In this document: one piece after another, positions 52,716 through 61,952 of the stretch | Layout of the letters: each line of letters begins with the position of its first letter | How positions within the stretch are numbered: the stretch's first letter is position 1 | NCBI RefSeq assembly: GCF_000826655.1 | Contig: NZ_JXJO01000002.1 | Location: 62,001-126,000, forward strand | Length of the DNA stretch: 64,000 nt | Reading direction: 5' to 3' | DNA from: Psychroserpens damuponensis | GTDB lineage: Bacteria; Bacteroidota; Bacteroidia; Flavobacteriales; Flavobacteriaceae | The notes under the pieces: generated by a model | Seen by the model: the letters and a program-made list of their open reading frames with translations, nothing else | The model's database searches: none | Told to the model about the DNA's origin: nothing | Program-made: the position numbers and the translations under genes

Positions 52716-53796
52716 ACGAAAATTAAGAATCAACGGTCACTCCCACTTACTTCCTTATCCTGAGGAAATTCCACAATTTATGCAAGATAAAGGCATTTTT
52801 TGGGTAGATAAAGACCGAAAATTTATGCTGCAAAAGGATTGGAATCGTCCCATTACAGATTCTAGTTTTTTCTTAAATGAAAAACTAGCTTGGATGGAAC
52901 GTTTTAATATAGACCATGCTGTTGTACTTAATTTATCACAGCTTTATGGAAATGGTTTACGTGTTGAAGAAATGAAACAAGCATTGCGGTTTCAAAATGA
53001 TTTTAACGCCAAAGTGCAACGAGAAAATCCGAGTAAATTTACATGTGGCTTTGTAGTACACCCTGGATTTGTAAGAGGTGCGTGTTGGGAAATTGAACGT
53101 TGTGTAGAAGAATTAGGCATGCAATTATTATGCTTACCAACGCATTACATGGATACCATTGGAACTTGGCGATGCATTTTTGATGAAGAAAATGAACCTA
53201 TATTTGAATTGGCAAACAAATATAATTTGGCCGTTGAAATACATCCTTATGATGGCGAAAAATTTATAAAACTAGAAAATACATCTTGGCGTTTTCATTT
53301 AATTTGGATGCTAGCACAATGTGCTGATGCTTATCATTTTTTAACATTAAATGGATATCAAGACAAGTATCCTAATATGCGTACTTGCTTTGCTCATGGT
53401 GGGCAACTAGCACAAATAAACTTAGGGCGAAGAATTCAAGGTTTTGATGGGAGACCAGATTTATTTGAAGGCAAAAGTCATCCTAGAAAAGCGGTTGGAC
53501 ATAAAAACATCTTTTTTGACACCTTAGTGCATGACACAGGTGGTTTAGAATTACTTTTAAGAAATCAAGGATCAAAACAAGTATTAATGGGATTGGATGA
53601 CCCTTATCCTTTAGGCGAAATGGAAAGTGCTAAACAGTCGTCGTATCCTGGTAAAATATTGGATTTAGCCATGGAACGAAACATTATTTCGGAAACCGAT
53701 CGCGATGCTATTTGGGAAGACAATGTGATTCAATGGCTGTGTGGTGATGATCAAGCGGCTAAAGATAAATTGGTAGATAGAATTTTAGGCAACTAA
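52708..53796 (+). CDS. nbaD: 2-Amino-3-carboxymuconate-6-semialdehyde decarboxylase (ACMSD)
   Basis: Zn-dependent amidohydrolase-fold decarboxylase that diverts ACMS from quinolinate to 2-aminomuconate semialdehyde. 362 aa. Metal ligands: the HSHLLP pair (about 9-11, INGHSHLLPYPEE), the later His in VEIHPYDGE (about 190), and Asp in LMGLDDPYPLGEME (about 295). The CFAHGGQLAQ segment holds the remaining active-site His. It is translationally coupled to the dioxygenase. Confidence 0.95.
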   Translation: MSKRKLRINGHSHLLPYPEEIPQFMQDKGIFWVDKDRKFMLQKDWNRPITDSSFFLNEKLAWMERFNIDHAVVLNLSQLYGNGLRVEEMKQALRFQNDFNAKVQRENPSKFTCGFVVHPGFVRGACWEIERCVEELGMQLLCLPTHYMDTIGTWRCIFDEENEPIFELANKYNLAVEIHPYDGEKFIKLENTSWRFHLIWMLAQCADAYHFLTLNGYQDKYPNMRTCFAHGGQLAQINLGRRIQGFDGRPDLFEGKSHPRKAVGHKNIFFDTLVHDTGGLELLLRNQGSKQVLMGLDDPYPLGEMESAKQSSYPGKILDLAMERNIISETDRDAIWEDNVIQWLCGDDQAAKDKLVDRILGN

Positions 53797-53798
53797 TA

Positions 53799-54959
53799 AT
53801 GAGTGAGGTTACCGAGTTTTATATTCTTTCACATATATTCATTTCATTTGTTGGAGCTGTTTTTTTATTAGCTATATGGTCAAATATTAGACAACGCTTT
53901 AAGCAATTACTAGAAGAGCATGACACTCAAAAAAGAGTTGACAAAGGTTTACTTTATTTAAGTCTAGCAATGTTTATTTGGGTGATATCTGGTTGTTGGT
54001 CTTATGCTGGAGATTATTTTTCATTTAAAGATACGAGTAGCTTTCAATTTGGTATTCACTTACTATCTATTGTAAATAACATGTTTATATTACTAGCCTT
54101 GTTTTATTTCTATTATGCGCCTCGATTTATCTACAATAACAAAAAGAATATCAAAACGATTTTAATTGTCATTCTTGCAACCTCAATAATTACCTTTATA
54201 CTTTCTAATTTTTATACAACACATCTAATTTCGAATGGTATAAATATTAGTGGAATTCCTGATTTAATACTCTCAGGGTTTTTATGTTATCTACTTGGCA
54301 TATCCTGCTATAGAACTTTCTCACACAGAGGCTTAAATATTGTTGGAATTATTTCTGTATTAATAATTTTACTTGTGTTTTCTTCTCAAATATCTGAAGT
54401 ATTCGTTAATTATGGTCATGATTTTAATAATAACCTCATCAAGATTATAGCCAAAACCTCTTTAATTTCTATATTTTTAGTATTAGCTACGACTTGGGTA
54501 ATTAGATTGGCTAATATGCCAAAACCAAATGAAATGACTATTAGCTTTTTAGACTGGAGTTTGGTTAAAATCAGTATTCCTACAAAGGGGGTTTTTGATA
54601 AAACTATTGATTTTGGCTCTAAAACCACTCAATATAAAAACCTATTAAAATTTGCCATAAGGCGCAAATATGGAGAAGGAAATTCTCAAAGCTTAGTTGT
54701 AAGTTTAGGTGGAGAAATTACTAACCAAACCTATCTTACAAGAATTATAGATAACACAAATTCAATATTAGAATTAGATCAAACGCAGCTATTAGAACGT
54801 AGAGATTTATTTACTTTTATTGGTGAAAGTCGTTATCGCTTAAGGATGATTCCTAATCACATTACTATAGATGATACGTTACTACAAGAATTTCTAAAAA
54901 CGCCTAACAACAACGAATACAAGCTGCTTTTTAAAGCAAATAACCTGAGTTACAATTAA
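53799..54959 (+). CDS. Unknown multi-pass membrane protein with cytosolic domain
   Basis: 386 aa, 2 bp after the ACMSD stop. Seven to eight hydrophobic helices fill about residues 8-240 (ILSHIFISFVGAVFLLAIW first). A soluble part of about 145 residues follows (PTKGVFDKTIDFGSKTTQYK, KFAIRRKYGEGNSQSLVVSL, LLERRDLFTFIGESRYRL). The layout matches a 7TM-type receptor with a cytoplasmic output, but the soluble part is not a kinase, cyclase or HTH that I recognise. Linkage to the kynurenine operon suggests sensing or transport in that pathway; that is inference. Confidence 0.7.
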   Translation: MSEVTEFYILSHIFISFVGAVFLLAIWSNIRQRFKQLLEEHDTQKRVDKGLLYLSLAMFIWVISGCWSYAGDYFSFKDTSSFQFGIHLLSIVNNMFILLALFYFYYAPRFIYNNKKNIKTILIVILATSIITFILSNFYTTHLISNGINISGIPDLILSGFLCYLLGISCYRTFSHRGLNIVGIISVLIILLVFSSQISEVFVNYGHDFNNNLIKIIAKTSLISIFLVLATTWVIRLANMPKPNEMTISFLDWSLVKISIPTKGVFDKTIDFGSKTTQYKNLLKFAIRRKYGEGNSQSLVVSLGGEITNQTYLTRIIDNTNSILELDQTQLLERRDLFTFIGESRYRLRMIPNHITIDDTLLQEFLKTPNNNEYKLLFKANNLSYN

Positions 54960-55052
54960 GCACAATTCATTATAAATTGATATAATTAGTTACAAGATTC
55001 AGTATTGAGACCAACTGTGAATACATTGCTCTCGAATCAAAAAACTGAACAG

Positions 55053-56597
55053 ATGACTACCTCAAAACCTAATGACGTACTTGGACACCCAAGAGGTTTA
55101 ATTTATTTATTTTTCGCAGAACTTTGGGAACGATTTTCCTTCTATGGCATGAGAGCTCTACTTGTTCTCTACATGACTAAACAATTATTGTTTACTGACG
55201 ACATGGCTTTTGGTGTATACGCAGCTTATATGTCTTTAGTGTATGTGACACCAATGATTGGAGGTATACTTGCTGATAAAATTTTAGGATTTCGAAAAGC
55301 GATTTTACTAGGAGGCGTTTTAATGGCCTTTGGTCATTTCTTTTTAACCTTTGAGCATCCTATTTTCTTTTATGGTTCTCTTGGTCTAATTATTGTAGGT
55401 AATGGTTTTTTTAAACCTAACATTTCTTCTTTTGTAGGTGACTTATATAAACAGGGTGACGCAAGGCGTGATTCTGGCTTTACCATTTTCTATTTAGGCA
55501 TTAATTTGGGCGCTGCTATTGCACCTATAGCTTGTGCCTGGTTTGCAGAAACTTATGGTTGGCATTATGGTTTTGTACTTGCTGGAATTGGTATGGCTGT
55601 AGGTCTAATAGTCTTTAATAAGGGACTAAAAAGCAATGTTTTTGGCACTAAAGGCTTAGTCCCGAATACTGAAATATACAACAAAAAAGTGCTGACATTA
55701 AATCGTGGTAAACTCATCACTGTCGCATCTTTTTTATCGGTTCCTGTTTTCGCACTTATTATTAAATTTCACGAGTTTGAGCACTATTTGGTTTGGGTGA
55801 TTTCATTATTTCTAATTGGCTATATTTCATATATACTTTCTACTGTAACCTCTAAAGAAAAGAAACGTTTAATAGTTGCAATCTATTTCACTGTTCTTTA
55901 CACTTTATTTTCGGCTATTTTTGAGCAAGCCGGAAGTTCTCTTACTTTATTTGCCGATAGAAATGTCAACCTTGTAGGAATGGATGCTGCAGGAACAAAT
56001 AGTATAAATGCCGGTTTTATTATACTGTTTGCTATTCCGTTTTCATTGCTATGGACATTTTTAAGTAAACGAAAAATCAACCCTAACTCTGCAGTTAAAT
56101 TTGGATTAGGATTAGTGTTTTTAGGTTTAGGCTTTGTCGTTTTCGCGCTATCTGCACATAGCATAGATGAATTTGCTAGAACATCAATGCTGTACCTTGT
56201 TATGGGATATTTAGTATTAACTATTGGTGAGTTGTTTTTATCTCCTATTGGGTTGTCAAAAATGACCGAATTATCACCTCTAAAATACGTTGCTTTTATT
56301 ATGGGTGTTTGGTTTTCTGCTAATTTTTATGGCCATTTTTTTGCTGGAAAAATCGCGAAACTAACCACAATTAAAGAAGGCGAAACTAATGTATTTACAA
56401 AAGGTGTTTTTGGTGATATTGTAGAATTTATAACTGGTATTACACCAGACATTGCGATGCAAAGCAGTGAAAACTTTCAGCAGCTCTATTCTTACCTCTC
56501 AGTGTATGCCAGTTTTGGAGTTATTAGTATTATTGTTGGTATATTGGCTATATTAATTTCACCACTCATAAAAAAGGCAATGTCTGGAATTCATTAA
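55053..56597 (+). CDS. POT/PTR-family proton-coupled oligopeptide transporter
   Basis: 514 aa from the ATG at 55053 (MTTSKPNDVLGHPRG); upstream in-frame codons begin with a non-ATG start and are not needed. About 14 helices. The family signature ELWERFSFYGMRALLVLYM (ExxERF) is at about 20-40, with GGILADKILGFRKAILLGG and FYLGINLGAAIAPIACAW further on. It imports di- and tripeptides with protons. It follows the kynurenine genes but is probably a separate unit; tryptophan-containing peptides would be a plausible but unproven link. Confidence 0.94.
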   Translation: MTTSKPNDVLGHPRGLIYLFFAELWERFSFYGMRALLVLYMTKQLLFTDDMAFGVYAAYMSLVYVTPMIGGILADKILGFRKAILLGGVLMAFGHFFLTFEHPIFFYGSLGLIIVGNGFFKPNISSFVGDLYKQGDARRDSGFTIFYLGINLGAAIAPIACAWFAETYGWHYGFVLAGIGMAVGLIVFNKGLKSNVFGTKGLVPNTEIYNKKVLTLNRGKLITVASFLSVPVFALIIKFHEFEHYLVWVISLFLIGYISYILSTVTSKEKKRLIVAIYFTVLYTLFSAIFEQAGSSLTLFADRNVNLVGMDAAGTNSINAGFIILFAIPFSLLWTFLSKRKINPNSAVKFGLGLVFLGLGFVVFALSAHSIDEFARTSMLYLVMGYLVLTIGELFLSPIGLSKMTELSPLKYVAFIMGVWFSANFYGHFFAGKIAKLTTIKEGETNVFTKGVFGDIVEFITGITPDIAMQSSENFQQLYSYLSVYASFGVISIIVGILAILISPLIKKAMSGIH

Positions 56598-56687
56598 TCT
56601 CAATTTTAGAATATCTCAAAAAATATTTTTGAAGATGATTTTAAAGTTCCTTTATACAATAGGTAAAATTAATAATATGGATTATAG

Positions 56688-56695
56688 TATCTTTG
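56688..56695 (+). promoter_or_regulatory. TATCTTTG -7 box for the O-methyltransferase gene
   Basis: TATCTTTG 24 bp before the ATG at 56720; no clear -33 box. Confidence 0.5.
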
Positions 56696-56719
56696 ATTTT
56701 GTTATTATAATAATTCCTT

Positions 56720-57361
56720 ATGCATTTTTTACCAGAAAAATTAGATGAGTATGTTGTATCACATTCTGAAGAAGAGCCAGAATTATTGCAACAGCTTACC
56801 AGAGAAACTTATCAAAAAATTTTACAACCCATTATGCTTAGTGGACCTTATCAAGGTCGTGTATTAAGTATGATTTCGAAGTTAATTAGACCAAAGACAA
56901 TCTTAGAACTTGGCACTTTTACTGGCTATGCTACACTTTGCCTTGCTGAAGGCTTATTAAGCGATGGTACAATTGATACCATTGATGTAAATGAGGAGCT
57001 TATCGATTTCCAAAGAAAATACTTTGACCGTTCTAATTATGGCTCACAAATTACTCAACATTTAGGAAGTGCTTTGGATATTATTCCTGAACTGAACACG
57101 ACATATGATTTGGTATTTATTGATGCAGACAAACCTAATTATGTCAATTATTTTCATTTAATCATTGACAAACTAAATCCAGGAGGCATTATTATATCTG
57201 ATAATGTATTATGGCATGGTAAAGTAGTTGAACCATTGAATGATAAAGACAAGTCTACAAAAGCTGTTTTAGAATTCAATACACTTTTAAAACAAGATAA
57301 TCGCATAGAGACTGTTCTCCTCCCTATTAGAGATGGGCTAACGATTAGTCGGAAAAAATAA
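56720..57361 (+). CDS. Class I O-methyltransferase (CCoAMT/COMT-like)
   Basis: 213 aa. SAM motif ILELGTFTGYATLCLAEGL (about 60-78), followed by IDTIDVNEELIDF, the metal-binding YDLVFIDADKPNYVNYF (about 133-149) and IIISDNVLWHGKVVEP. This is the cation-dependent catechol-type O-methyltransferase family; the substrate is not known. Its stop is two bases from that of the converging broken kinase. Confidence 0.93.
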   Translation: MHFLPEKLDEYVVSHSEEEPELLQQLTRETYQKILQPIMLSGPYQGRVLSMISKLIRPKTILELGTFTGYATLCLAEGLLSDGTIDTIDVNEELIDFQRKYFDRSNYGSQITQHLGSALDIIPELNTTYDLVFIDADKPNYVNYFHLIIDKLNPGGIIISDNVLWHGKVVEPLNDKDKSTKAVLEFNTLLKQDNRIETVLLPIRDGLTISRKK

Positions 57362-57363
57362 AA

Positions 57364-58182
57364 TCACGACACTTTCTCTAATGTAAAATCTTGAGCTTTT
57401 TTATTTGATAAAGCGTTTTGAATATGCTGAGATATTGTTTGAAAAAACTCATAGTTATCAAAAGGCTTTGTAATTATATCATCATAACCTATAATTTTAT
57501 AATCTAACTTTACTTGTTCAATATCTGCAGCTGTAAGGGCTATAATTGGAATTTGACTATCAAACTTTCGAATCGCTTTTGTTGCCTCATTACCACCCAT
57601 TATTGGCATGTTGATATCCATTAATATTAAATCAAAATCCCCATCTGCATGAGCTTCTAGTGCTTCTTGTCCGTTTGTAGCAATGACACATTCATAATTT
57701 TCGCGTTGCAGTAAGTTTTGAGTTACAATTTGATTAATCTTATTATCCTCTGCTATCAATATCTTATATTTTTTGTTTAGCGATATGGGTTCTCCTTGAG
57801 TTTTTTTAGTTTTAACAATTACAGTTTTGGCGTCTTTATCTATATCAAAAGTTAGATCAAAACTAAAAGTAGAACCTAAACCTATTTCACTCTCTATTTC
57901 TAAATAACTTCCAAATAACTCAATAAGATTCTTAGTTATTGGCAATCCTAAACCTGTACCTTGATAATTGGTATTACTATTTTTATCTAACTGAGAAAAG
58001 TTTTCAAATATCATTTTCTGTTTTTCCTTTGGAATTCCAGGACCATTATCTTCAATTTCAAAATGAAGACTCACTTTATCATTTACGATATTGATTAATT
58101 TTGCTCTAACATCAATTTTACCACCCTCAGTAAACTTAATGCTATTACCAATTAAATTAATTAGCACTTGAGATAATCTCAC
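57364..58182 (-). CDS. C-terminal half of a split TPR hybrid kinase (ATPase + receiver)
   Basis: 272 aa from a GTG at 58182, four codons past an in-frame TAG (58192-58194) and in the same frame as the upstream half. It begins RLSQVLINLIGNSIKFTEGG (N-box), then EDNGPGIP (G1), GTGLGLPITKNLIE (G2), and a full receiver (KILIAEDNKINQIV, phospho-Asp in LILMDINMP, Lys in IITKPFDNYE). All ATPase and receiver motifs are intact, which argues for selection after the break or a very recent stop. It could be expressed by reinitiation as a separate protein. Compare the intact paralogue at 36447-38690. Confidence 0.85.
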   Translation of the reverse strand: MRLSQVLINLIGNSIKFTEGGKIDVRAKLINIVNDKVSLHFEIEDNGPGIPKEKQKMIFENFSQLDKNSNTNYQGTGLGLPITKNLIELFGSYLEIESEIGLGSTFSFDLTFDIDKDAKTVIVKTKKTQGEPISLNKKYKILIAEDNKINQIVTQNLLQRENYECVIATNGQEALEAHADGDFDLILMDINMPIMGGNEATKAIRKFDSQIPIIALTAADIEQVKLDYKIIGYDDIITKPFDNYEFFQTISQHIQNALSNKKAQDFTLEKVS

Positions 58183-58191
58183 ATTGTCACA

Positions 58192-59649
58192 CTATATAAA
58201 TTCTGGAATATTTTTATCTACAGTAATTTGAATTTGATTATTTGTTTCTTCTAATCTGTAATCAAATGAATTAACTAAATTCTCTAAAAGAACTCTAATG
58301 TTTACAGATACATTTTTTAGTTCAATTTTTTGAGATTCTATTTTTCCAATTTGTAAAATATCATTAACCAGATTTAATAAGTAATCGCCAGAATATTTTA
58401 AGGACTTTAGAAATTTACTATCCTTTTCACTTAAATCATTATTTTTCAAAAGTAAAGAGGTTAAGCCAACAACACCATATAAAGGCGTTCTCAATTCATG
58501 CGTAACATTAGAAATAAAATTACTTTTTAATTTTGAAGATTTTTCAGCACTGTCTTTCGCTAATTCTAATTGTTCATTTTTAGCTTTAAGAATTTTACTT
58601 AATTTACTTTTAGAACTATAACTCTTATATGTTGTTATTAACGACACGAATAACAAAATTAAAATTATAGAAATTATGTAATTAATATTTAGAATTTTAT
58701 TTGAAGCCTCTACCTGTCTTAATCTATCATTGTTAGCTACTCTTGCTGCATTTTTATAATTTTCAATTAAAAACTTTGATTGCATTATTAAATTTTGGGT
58801 GTTTTTTTCTTCATTAAAAAATTCATCTTTAAATTTATTATGCATTAATAATGCACTATATGCTTCACTATCCTTCTCTAACAAAATATATGTTGTAGAA
58901 AGCTCTTTATAGATTTGAGTTAAAAGTGCATTTTTATCTTTAATATCAATTGAATTTCGATGCTCTAATAATTTAGTAGCTTCTTCAAATTTGATTACCG
59001 CAGTACTATAAAGTTCTTTAGCTACAAAATATTTACCTTGAACAGATTTCCATTTAGCCGCATAATAACCTTGATCGATTATATTACCTAAGCTCACTTC
59101 TGCTCTGGATAAAAAAATATGTGCTTGTCTCGTATTATCAATATCTAAATATAACTGACTAAGGCTAAGATTTGTTTCAAACAATAATTGTTCTTTTCTA
59201 TCATTGTTAAATTGATCCCGTACAATATCTTTTTGCGCATATTTTAAAGCTTCATTGAAATAAGGTATCGCTGCTATAGGTGGCTCTATATCCATTAATA
59301 TCTTTCCTATATATAAATTAGAGCTAGCCATTAAATAATTATCACCCATTTTTTCTGATATAGAAATAACCTTTAAAAAGCTTTCTTTTGCTTTTTTAGG
59401 CTCATTCATGAAATCATAAATTTTACCTAATGTAAAATTAGCTTCAGAATTACCATAAGTATCACCAATAGAATCTGATAATTCTATAGCTTGATTAAAT
59501 AAATTAAAAGATTGGGCAATATCATCATCTCTGTAATGATCTAATGCTATAGAATTTAAACTATCAATTTTATTAATAATAGCTCTTTCTGTTTGACTGT
59601 ATGACAGGAGGGAACAAAACAGAAAACAGAATTGTAGGCTCGTTTTCAT
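58192..59649 (-). CDS. N-terminal half of a split TPR hybrid kinase (TPR + TM + DHp)
   Basis: 485 aa, ending at a TAG. Signal peptide (LQFCFLFCSLLSYSQ), about five to six TPR units (about 30-290), a membrane helix (NYIISIILILLFVSLITTY), then the DHp with the phospho-His in THELRTPLYGVVGL. It stops just after NIPEFI, where the paralogue at 36447 continues with the ATPase domain. The two halves together would make about 761 aa against 747 in the paralogue. Either a recent nonsense mutation, or a naturally split kinase whose halves meet in trans. Confidence 0.85.
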   Translation of the reverse strand: MKTSLQFCFLFCSLLSYSQTERAIINKIDSLNSIALDHYRDDDIAQSFNLFNQAIELSDSIGDTYGNSEANFTLGKIYDFMNEPKKAKESFLKVISISEKMGDNYLMASSNLYIGKILMDIEPPIAAIPYFNEALKYAQKDIVRDQFNNDRKEQLLFETNLSLSQLYLDIDNTRQAHIFLSRAEVSLGNIIDQGYYAAKWKSVQGKYFVAKELYSTAVIKFEEATKLLEHRNSIDIKDKNALLTQIYKELSTTYILLEKDSEAYSALLMHNKFKDEFFNEEKNTQNLIMQSKFLIENYKNAARVANNDRLRQVEASNKILNINYIISIILILLFVSLITTYKSYSSKSKLSKILKAKNEQLELAKDSAEKSSKLKSNFISNVTHELRTPLYGVVGLTSLLLKNNDLSEKDSKFLKSLKYSGDYLLNLVNDILQIGKIESQKIELKNVSVNIRVLLENLVNSFDYRLEETNNQIQITVDKNIPEFI

Positions 59650-59824
59650 ATTTGACTATATGTTGATTTGGAATCGCTAAAGTACTGATATAAAATATAT
59701 TAACAAAAATAAAATCGTAAAAAACACCTCTTTACAGGAAAAATCTCACTTTTAACAACATTATTACATATCGTAATACGCTGATTTACATGTATATACA
59801 CGCAATAACTACTTCTGAAACTAA

Positions 59825-59855
59825 AAAAAACCTCTCCATATTTGAGAGGTTTTTT
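59825..59855 (-). terminator. Terminator for the subtilase gene
   Basis: AAAAAACCTCTC (59825-59836) pairs with GAGAGGTTTTTT (59844-59855). On the minus strand it is followed by eight T, just past the subtilase stop. Confidence 0.88.
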
Positions 59856-59878
59856 CATGTATTTAATGCTGTAATCCC

Positions 59879-61387
59879 TTATTGAACAGCTTGCCAGGCA
59901 TCTATATTTCCATAACCAAAACTACTATTCTTGTATGGATAAAACTCTGCAGACTGTTTTAATCTATTTAAAATTTGTGTTCTACTCCAGCTTGGATGTC
60001 TAGACCATACTAATGCAGCTATTCCTGCTGTTGTTGCTGTAGCAACAGATGAACCACCTGTATAACGTCTATCTCCATTATAAAAGCCCAAAACTGGAGG
60101 TGCTTTACTAGTGTTATTATCGCCTTCCATAATAATAGTAAAATCTATTTTACTACCACTATGGCAAGTTTCACAACGATCATAGTTACTGCCATCATCA
60201 ACTCCTGTTACAGCTACAGTTTCACTCATAGTTGCTGGAAAAATGACACCAAAACCATTTGTAAAACTTGTAGATGTGCCTCCTGCAGCGAAGATTAATT
60301 TATTCTTACTATAAGCATATTTAACTGCATCTTTAATATTACCAATAGACCACACATAACCTATAGACATTGAAATAATTTTAACATCACTCCTATTACC
60401 TAATTGAGTTAACGCCTTTGAAACACCTTTACGTTCATGATAGTCATTTAATAAAACATCTTCAGTAGCTCTATAAGCAACTAAATTAGAATTATAAGCG
60501 ACACCTACTGGCATGCTGTTATCATTTCTAGGCGAAGCCATGGTTGATGCCATAGCTGTACCGTGACCACATTTATCATGTGGACCATCATAATTACTAG
60601 ACCACCACCAATTAGAGTCTATAAATGTGCCATATTTTTGAACATAACGACCAGACGAATAGCCATCATTAAATCCAGAAGAATTTAATAAAGTTTGAGA
60701 CGCAGAAACTCCCGTATCAATTAACCCAATAGTAACTCCAGATCCTGTGGTTAAACCCCAAGCTTGCTGAATATTATGTTCATCAAAATGCCAAGACACT
60801 TGAGCATTGTTAGGATTTACAGTACTGTAATGTGACGAATTAATAGTATCTCCATTTTTATCACATCCAGAACTTGATCGAGCTTGGGCTTCATTATAAG
60901 CAAATAAGTTATAGCCATTTGGCTCTAAATACCTAACATCACTACTTTTTCTTAAAGCTATAATGGTTTCAATATTTTCAACTCCCACATCTATTACAGT
61001 TAAAATGTCTTGTTCAACAAGTTTGAGTTCACTTTTGTCTATATGCTCATTATCAACAACCAAATTTAATAGGCCATTTTTTTTAGCCTCTAACTCTGGA
61101 TCCCTTACTTCACTAAAACTTTGTCCTTCTTCCCCATACCCAATAGTTAATACATTTTGACCATGAACAACTGCACTCCATAAAAAATGAGCATCTTCCT
61201 TACTCCAATCAAAATCTCCCGTAGCTCTTATGGTTTCACTAATACGATTATTGATTTGTTCAACCGTAAGTGGTTCATTAGGAAATTGAATGTCTTGTGA
61301 TTCTGTTTCAATAACGGCATCTTTTTTTGAACAAGACGCCAAGGCAATTGCAAGAAGTAGCACTACCTTTAAGTACATTTTTTTCAT
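59879..61387 (-). CDS. S8 (subtilisin-like) serine protease, lipoprotein
   Basis: 502 aa. Lipobox LALASCSKKD (Cys near 19), then a propeptide-like region to about 180. The peptidase domain has the full triad: Asp in GLIDTGVS (about 223), His in CGHGTAMAS (about 273) and Ser in GGSSVATATTAG (about 445). It is anchored to a membrane, probably the outer, and degrades or processes proteins there. There is no type IX sorting domain at the C-terminus, which ends within the catalytic fold (FGYGNIDAWQAVQ). Confidence 0.93.
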   Translation of the reverse strand: MKKMYLKVVLLLAIALASCSKKDAVIETESQDIQFPNEPLTVEQINNRISETIRATGDFDWSKEDAHFLWSAVVHGQNVLTIGYGEEGQSFSEVRDPELEAKKNGLLNLVVDNEHIDKSELKLVEQDILTVIDVGVENIETIIALRKSSDVRYLEPNGYNLFAYNEAQARSSSGCDKNGDTINSSHYSTVNPNNAQVSWHFDEHNIQQAWGLTTGSGVTIGLIDTGVSASQTLLNSSGFNDGYSSGRYVQKYGTFIDSNWWWSSNYDGPHDKCGHGTAMASTMASPRNDNSMPVGVAYNSNLVAYRATEDVLLNDYHERKGVSKALTQLGNRSDVKIISMSIGYVWSIGNIKDAVKYAYSKNKLIFAAGGTSTSFTNGFGVIFPATMSETVAVTGVDDGSNYDRCETCHSGSKIDFTIIMEGDNNTSKAPPVLGFYNGDRRYTGGSSVATATTAGIAALVWSRHPSWSRTQILNRLKQSAEFYPYKNSSFGYGNIDAWQAVQ

Positions 61388-61503
61388 TTAATATGATTTA
61401 GACTGGTTAATGATGTTCTAAATATATTAAATTATTAAAACTAAACCGCATATATAATTGCGATTTTGATAAAATAAGCGATAAATAAATACGAATTTAA
61501 AAA

Positions 61504-61791
61504 CTAAGGATTTCGCCTAACCGATCCTGTAAAATCCTCTAGATCGTCTTTTACTTTTTTGATTTCATCGGTAATGTCTTTTGTGACATCTGTATTTATG
61601 CCTTGTTTTTCGGCAGTTTTAGTGATTTCTGTTTTAATATCACTTGAAGCATCTTTTAACATACGCATACCTTTACCCATACCTCGAGCAATCTCTGGTA
61701 ACTTATCTGCACCAAAAACCATAACCACAATTAGGAGTATAAATATCACCTCTGGAGTTCCTATGAATAAAAATGTTGCTAGTTGTATCAC
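61504..61791 (-). CDS. tatA: Sec-independent translocase TatA/TatE
   Basis: 95 aa from a GTG. The single helix (GTPEVIFILLIVVMVFGADK) with its FG hinge and the amphipathic helix LPEIARGMGKGMRMLKDA are classic TatA. The acidic/Lys-rich tail is unstructured. It forms the protein-conducting part of the Tat pathway. A TATATTTG box (61803-61796) ends only 5 bp before the GTG, so the transcript would have almost no leader. No tatC is in the window. Confidence 0.93.
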   Translation of the reverse strand: MIQLATFLFIGTPEVIFILLIVVMVFGADKLPEIARGMGKGMRMLKDASSDIKTEITKTAEKQGINTDVTKDITDEIKKVKDDLEDFTGSVRRNP

Positions 61792-61795
61792 GTTG

Positions 61796-61803
61796 CAAAT
61801 ATA
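61796..61803 (-). promoter_or_regulatory. TATATTTG -7 box directly before tatA
   Basis: TATATTTG on the minus strand, 4-5 bp before the GTG start. If used, the message would begin at or within a few bases of the start codon (leaderless). No matching -33 box was found. Confidence 0.4.
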
Positions 61804-61901
61804 ATGAGTTGTTTACTATTAGAGTTTAATTTTTTTTATTTCTTGAACTAAACTTACTTTTTATGTAATCAACGGCATGTTGTTTAAATATATTTTAACT
61901 G

Positions 61902-61931
61902 AAAAGAGCCGATATCACTAACGGCTCTTTT
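61902..61931. terminator. Hairpin terminator after the M1 peptidase gene
   Basis: AAAAGAGCCG (61902-61911) pairs with CGGCTCTTTT (61922-61931) around a 10-nt loop. T-rich on both sides; it lies 22 bp past the peptidase stop. Confidence 0.8.
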
Positions 61932-61952
61932 GTTTTAAATTTTAGATAATAA

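Noticed and set aside
58192-58194. TAG in the split kinase as a recoded (selenocysteine or pyrrolysine) codon
   Set aside because: Selenocysteine uses TGA; pyrrolysine is not expected in Flavobacteriaceae and the position is not an active-site residue. A plain stop or mutation is simpler.
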